IMG/VR virus record: IMGVR_UViG_3300044617_000542
Span: 1-38,461 of that record
Direction: 5' to 3' (one strand)
Length of the DNA stretch: 38,461 bases
From: a virus
Part shown: positions 35,788-38,461 of the stretch, one piece after another
How positions within the stretch are numbered: the first letter of the stretch is position 1
How the letters are laid out: every line of letters starts with the position of its first letter
Made by a program: the position numbers and the translations under genes
Notes under the pieces: model-generated
What the model saw: only the letters and a program-made list of their open reading frames with translations
What the model was told of the DNA's origin: nothing
Database searches by the model: none

Positions 35788-35796
35788 AGTATATCA
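35788..35796 (-). promoter_or_regulatory. Leaderless promoter (TGaTATACT-6-ATG)
   Basis: On the minus strand TGA (35796-35794) plus TATACT (35793-35788), six bases, ATG 35781. No ribosome site precedes the gene. Confidence 0.82.
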
Positions 35797-35807
35797 GATA
35801 TACAAGG

Positions 35808-36041
35808 CTATTGCTTGCCCTTGATTTTTACCCAAGTGCCAATATTTCCACTGCTAACCTTTGATCGTAATATTTCTGCAAAGCTTGTTCCTATTTCAGA
35901 ACCTATATATTCTTCCCCTGTTTCAAGATCAGTTAGTTTCCATTTTTCTGGAGCCTTAGTATGTATAACTAATTCAACTGGCTTATCAAATGATTCTACT
36001 TCTGATCCATCCTTAAGTATTCTTTTGTTTATTTTTCCCAT
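35808..36041 (-). CDS. Hypothetical small protein
   Basis: A 77-residue protein, start overlapping the glycosyltransferase stop by 13 bases. Mostly beta and charged: EKWKLTDLETGEEYIGSEIG is a distinctive central stretch and TWVKIKGK the end. I recognise no function; similar short proteins occur in other phages. It is the last gene of the operon beginning at 36816. Confidence 0.7.
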   Translation of the reverse strand: MGKINKRILKDGSEVESFDKPVELVIHTKAPEKWKLTDLETGEEYIGSEIGTSFAEILRSKVSSGNIGTWVKIKGKQ

Positions 36042-36691
36042 TGCTGCTCTCTTATTCTATCTATACTCCACTGACCCACTACTTGAAAGTTTTGAGATTT
36101 TTTTGATTCATAGTATTCTTTATTTTTTTCACGTCTCTTGTATGCTTGTTCCTTAAGTTCAAGGTTATTTGCAATAGTTTGAGATATGCCATCTGGGGAG
36201 TAAACAGGAAAATTTTTATTATAAAAAGATAAATCTGTGTGTATTTCTTTTGCTATTAAATATCTTTGATAGTAGTCGTCGTCTTCGCATTGGTATGGAT
36301 AGTAGTTTTCATCAAATAAACCAATCTTTCTAATAAAATCTTCACCAATTGAAAAACAGCTCCATCCTTCTTCTGAGCAATTAATTGCTGATTCACTACT
36401 GTGACTATATGCTAACTCTAGTGCACCCTTTGCAAATACTATGTCTGCAGAAGAAAAGAACCAAAACTTTTCATTAGGGTAAAGCTTTATAGTTAAGTTC
36501 CAAGATGCAGCCAAACCAAGGTTAAAGGGCAGGTTAAGAACTCTTATATTTAAGTCATGTCTTTTAGGTCTGTACTTTTGTTCACCATTATTTATTATTA
36601 ATATTTCTTTTATTGGAAAGTCTATGGACTCTAATGCTTTATCTAATAGTTCGTATTTATTTAAAACTGGTATTGCTAAAACTGGTATCAT
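36029..36691 (-). CDS. GT2-like glycosyltransferase
   Basis: A 220-residue GT-A fold protein. PVLAIPVLNKYELLDKALES (3-22) is the nucleotide-binding opening, NLPFNLGLAASWN matches rhamnosyltransferase-type GT2 enzymes, WFFSSADIVF is the D-x-D equivalent (Ser-Ala-Asp), and GLFDENYYPYQCEDDDYYQR is the acceptor-side motif shared with the protein at 27620-28408. It overlaps by one base the small zinc protein gene at 36691. It is divergent to a 2OG oxygenase gene at 36869, as the main glycan operon is to 30088. Confidence 0.82.
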   Translation of the reverse strand: MIPVLAIPVLNKYELLDKALESIDFPIKEILIINNGEQKYRPKRHDLNIRVLNLPFNLGLAASWNLTIKLYPNEKFWFFSSADIVFAKGALELAYSHSSESAINCSEEGWSCFSIGEDFIRKIGLFDENYYPYQCEDDDYYQRYLIAKEIHTDLSFYNKNFPVYSPDGISQTIANNLELKEQAYKRREKNKEYYESKKSQNFQVVGQWSIDRIREQQWEK

Positions 36692-36816
36692 TACGACACA
36701 AGACCCATAGATAGGTGATCTAAACAGACATCTGCCACTACATAGTCAGAGTGATCTACGACTACATCGTAATGCGTTGCGTCCTTTTCACAAAAAAAGC
36801 ATCTGGTTTTCTTCAT
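36691..36816 (-). CDS. 41-residue zinc-binding peptide
   Basis: ATG 36816 follows TGgTATGAT by six bases; the stop overlaps the glycosyltransferase start (TAATG). The product has CFFCEKDATH (CxxC) and CLDHL (Cys-x2-His), a zinc site of the same small type as in the protein at 17687. Predicted leaderless first gene of the operon. Confidence 0.62.
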   Translation of the reverse strand: MKKTRCFFCEKDATHYDVVVDHSDYVVADVCLDHLSMGLVS

Positions 36817-36822
36817 ATATAT

Positions 36823-36831
36823 ATCATACCA
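36823..36831 (-). promoter_or_regulatory. Leaderless promoter (TGgTATGAT-6-ATG)
   Basis: On the minus strand TGG (36831-36829) plus TATGAT (36828-36823), six bases, ATG 36816. Divergent to the promoter at 36842-36850, with the two boxes only 10 bases apart. Confidence 0.75.
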
Positions 36832-36841
36832 CAGACGAATA

Positions 36842-36850
36842 TGATATAAT
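36842..36850 (+). promoter_or_regulatory. Extended -10 promoter (TGaTATAAT)
   Basis: TGATATAAT with hexamer 36845-36850, 18 bases before ATG 36869. Predicted leader of about 12 bases includes GGGGGCGG. It drives the 2OG oxygenase copy 4. Confidence 0.75.
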
Positions 36851-36868
36851 GAATAATAAGGGGGCGGT

Positions 36869-37477
36869 ATGTTTTTTATTTATGATGATGACTTTTTAAC
36901 AGAGGAAGAAATTCAGGCTGTGGAGACTAGGTTTTGGCACAGCAATATACCTTTTAGATTTGTAAAAAATGCTTCCCCAGTAGTCAAAGATAATACAGGT
37001 GTTGTTGACATAAAGATTCAAGATGTATCTTTTTTTACTGTTGAGGTTAGTCAAGATCAGCCAGAATCAAAGATATTTTTTGATATAATTAAAAAATTTA
37101 CAGAAAAACATGGTATTGAGTTTGAAGGATTTAGAAGGGTTAAGCTCAATATTATGACACCAACAGTTGAAAGATCACAAAAGACTTTGTATCCACATAT
37201 AGATTATAACGAACCACACTATATTTTCTTATACTACCCTAGCGATTCTGATGGAGACACCATAATCTATAATGAAACCTACTCAGGTAATTTTGTTAAA
37301 GAGGCTACAATTAGCAAAAGAATTACACCAAAACGTGGAGCAGCATTTATTGTAGATGGTAGACACTTTCACTCAATTACAACCCCTTCGGAGCATGCTT
37401 TTCGTGGAGTAATAAATTCCAATTTAACAATAAATAGTTGGGATGCTTTAAAGTTCGGCGGCGACATAGAGGTATAA
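36869..37477 (+). CDS. 2-oxoglutarate/Fe(II) oxygenase, copy 4
   Basis: A 202-residue oxygenase with H110 and D112 (LYPHIDYNEPHY), H168 (GRHFHSITTP) and R179 (HAFRGVINSNL) as iron and 2-oxoglutarate ligands. The segment between is IFLYYPSDSDGDTIIYNE, resembling phage P4H-like enzymes (for example in cyanophages) rather than copies 1-3, so this is a separate acquisition or an old branch. Start follows a GGGGGCGG site. It is divergent to a glycosyltransferase operon. Substrate unknown. Confidence 0.83.
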   Translation: MFFIYDDDFLTEEEIQAVETRFWHSNIPFRFVKNASPVVKDNTGVVDIKIQDVSFFTVEVSQDQPESKIFFDIIKKFTEKHGIEFEGFRRVKLNIMTPTVERSQKTLYPHIDYNEPHYIFLYYPSDSDGDTIIYNETYSGNFVKEATISKRITPKRGAAFIVDGRHFHSITTPSEHAFRGVINSNLTINSWDALKFGGDIEV

Positions 37478-37487
37478 AACCATCTCA

Positions 37488-37502
37488 TGCTCCAAAGGAG
37501 CA
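37488..37502. terminator. Perfect hairpin between convergent genes
   Basis: TGCTCC (37488-37493), loop AAA, GGAGCA (37497-37502) is a perfect 6-bp hairpin located between the convergent 2OG oxygenase and HNH genes, ending just before the stop codon of the latter. There is no U-tract, so it may act as a weak bidirectional terminator or 3' end stabiliser. Confidence 0.45.
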
Positions 37503-38000
37503 CTATTGGTTATCATCCTGCATTGGCGATGTACCCAATATGGTGGCATTCTTAATAACATTACATCTTCCGTGAGAAGGTCTGACATTTTCAATAGTAT
37601 CTGCACCACCCCTAGATATAGGATGAACATGGTCTATATGTAAACCCTTTTCCCAGCCAGGATCACCACATTTTCTGGGGGAATTCAAATCAATATCTTC
37701 ATTACATATATGACATATAGCCCCATAAAGATCTAACACATCTTGGTCTGTGTAATAGCCATACTCAACACCTATCTTTCTAGCCCTAGTTCTCCTACTT
37801 TGATAGGTATATTGGTGTTTCTTTCTACTAATTTTTCTTAAGCTGTTGATAGTATCTTTTCTAATGATACGTTCATTTCTCCAATAAGCTCTTTCAGCAT
37901 CAGTACATGGCTGGCATGGCTCTTGCTTCATGTCTCGTCTGTGCCAATCATAGCCAGAGCGTGTACCATGTGCTGGTTCTTGCTTATGCCTTAGAGACAC
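37503..38000 (-). CDS. HNH endonuclease
   Basis: About 165 residues from GTG 38000, chosen because GGAAGGA lies upstream; ATG 38015 and an open frame to 38069 are alternatives. The N-terminus has AHGTRSGYDWHRRD and CQPCTDAERAY, a zinc-like module common in actinophage HNH proteins. The nuclease core is CHICNEDIDL, then LHIDHVHPISRGG and NVRPSHGRCNVIK (H, N and H of the HNH motif). Usually a nicking or homing endonuclease, or a packaging cofactor when near terminase. Here it lies away from terminase, so homing is more likely. Confidence 0.87.
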   Translation of the reverse strand: MSLRHKQEPAHGTRSGYDWHRRDMKQEPCQPCTDAERAYWRNERIIRKDTINSLRKISRKKHQYTYQSRRTRARKIGVEYGYYTDQDVLDLYGAICHICNEDIDLNSPRKCGDPGWEKGLHIDHVHPISRGGADTIENVRPSHGRCNVIKNATILGTSPMQDDNQ

Positions 38001-38094
38001 ACCAAATCCTTCCATCTGACATGGTTTGATGAGTTTCCCAGAACAGTGGATCTTTGTATGACAAACCACATTTTTGGCATTCGTTTTTCTTCAT
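37984..38094 (-). CDS. 36-residue zinc-knuckle peptide
   Basis: ATG 38094 follows TGaGACAAT by six bases, fitting the leaderless grammar with a weaker hexamer. The product has CQKCGLSYKD (CxxC), a His in WETHQT and a later Cys in IWCVSK, consistent with one zinc site. It overlaps the HNH start in another frame by 17 bases. Confidence 0.5.
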   Translation of the reverse strand: MKKNECQKCGLSYKDPLFWETHQTMSDGRIWCVSKA

Positions 38095-38100
38095 ATACTT

Positions 38101-38109
38101 ATTGTCTCA
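38101..38109 (-). promoter_or_regulatory. Weak leaderless promoter (TGaGACAAT-6-ATG)
   Basis: On the minus strand TGA (38109-38107) plus GACAAT (38106-38101), six bases, ATG 38094. The hexamer deviates from TATAAT at two positions. Confidence 0.4.
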
Positions 38110-38140
38110 GAAAAAGCTAGATAAGTCAAGCAAAACCAGA

Positions 38141-38461
38141 TCATCCATATTTTTTATTATATTGTTTAACAAAGTCAATTATCTTATATTTTTCATGATC
38201 ATGGTCAGCCTTGAATTTACCATGTGTAAAAAGAACGATGTCATTTATTCCAGATTCTTTAAGATTGTTTATGGTTAAGTTTAGCTCATCTGTTGTTGTA
38301 AACATGATGTCCTGGGGTATCCTGTCTAAACCTTTTAAGTAAGATAAGAATTCTTCATCATCTTCAATAACTGGGCATATTGATACAATTCTTGGCTTGC
38401 TCATTTGCCTAAAACCATCAAACTTTTTGTATGGCTCAAAGCCAACTATATTATAGTCTGC
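38141..38461 (-). CDS. Unknown protein, C-terminal part (partial)
   Basis: The frame is open to the right edge, so the gene begins outside the window; 106 codons are visible and ATG 38404 is probably internal. The sequence KPRIVSICPVIEDDEEFLSY, followed by DIVLFTHGKFK, suggests an alpha/beta fold, but I do not recognise the family. Position and strand fit the glycan-modification region. No catalytic motif can be named. Confidence 0.65.
   Translation of the reverse strand, partial: ADYNIVGFEPYKKFDGFRQMSKPRIVSICPVIEDDEEFLSYLKGLDRIPQDIMFTTTDELNLTINNLKESGINDIVLFTHGKFKADHDHEKYKIIDFVKQYNKKYG

Overview
The window looks like part of a large double-stranded DNA tailed-phage genome that infects an actinobacterium. 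Phage identity rests on a large terminase, a probable small terminase, a CHAP endolysin with holin-like neighbours, a phage-type RecA and resolvases, tightly overlapping genes and four tRNAs. The actinobacterial host is inferred from a WhiB protein (22038-22325; this family is confined to Actinobacteria and their phages), a DUF7455-like zinc protein, and AhpC/AhpD whose active-site spacing matches the mycobacterial pair. The DNA is clearly AT-rich, which would fit low-GC freshwater actinobacteria better than Streptomyces or Mycobacterium; that part is inference. Both edges cut genes, and no portal, capsid or tail gene was recognised.

Layout. 1-5424 (+) is a replication/recombination block: C-terminus of DNA polymerase III alpha, MazG-like pyrophosphohydrolase, RecA/UvsX-like recombinase, two Holliday-junction-type nucleases, a Cas4-like exonuclease and several small zinc or HTH proteins. 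5414-8248 (+) is the packaging block, with a 2-oxoglutarate (2OG) oxygenase gene between the two terminase genes. 8260-14173 (+) encodes exported proteins (an Ig-like/coiled-coil protein, a PA14-like protein with a Pro/Glu/Thr stalk, a subtilase), two small membrane proteins and an HslV-like Ntn hydrolase. 14185-18702 (+) holds tRNA-Asn, Hsp20, a structured RNA, a glutathione-peroxidase-like protein, an HNH protein, the endolysin, a second 2OG oxygenase and a kinase-nucleotidyltransferase fusion. 18751-25185 (+) carries nuclease, thioredoxin, WhiB, many small conserved proteins, two tandem luciferase-like monooxygenases and a holin-like gene. 25249-31318 is a glycan-modification island (glycosyltransferases, sugar nucleotidyltransferase, FkbM-type methyltransferases) with a divergent 2OG oxygenase. 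31342-33490 (-) has tRNA-Arg(UCU), tRNA-Ile(UAU), AhpD, AhpC, tRNA-Met(CAU) and very small genes. 33604-38461 has a secreted phosphate-binding protein PstS, a methyltransferase, another glycosyltransferase with another divergent 2OG oxygenase, and an HNH nuclease.

The most distinctive regulatory signal is a promoter grammar: a -10 box (TATAAT/TATACT, usually with an upstream TG, sometimes with TTGACA 17 bp upstream) followed by exactly six bases and then ATG. It occurs on both strands in front of about eleven genes and predicts leaderless mRNAs. It also reveals or corrects several gene starts, including genes of only 36-49 codons.

As a whole the accessory genes suggest a phage that buffers its host during infection: peroxide removal (AhpC, AhpD, GPx-like, thioredoxin), phosphate capture (PstS), protein quality control (Hsp20, HslV-like) and codon supply (four tRNAs). 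It also carries an extensive surface- or virion-modification set (2OG oxygenases, glycosyltransferases, methyltransferases, monooxygenases). The most intriguing possibility is that the 2OG oxygenases and glycosyltransferases, twice placed back-to-back on divergent promoters, act on one pathway. A Pro/Thr-rich secreted phage protein would be a natural target. This link is inference from layout and composition.
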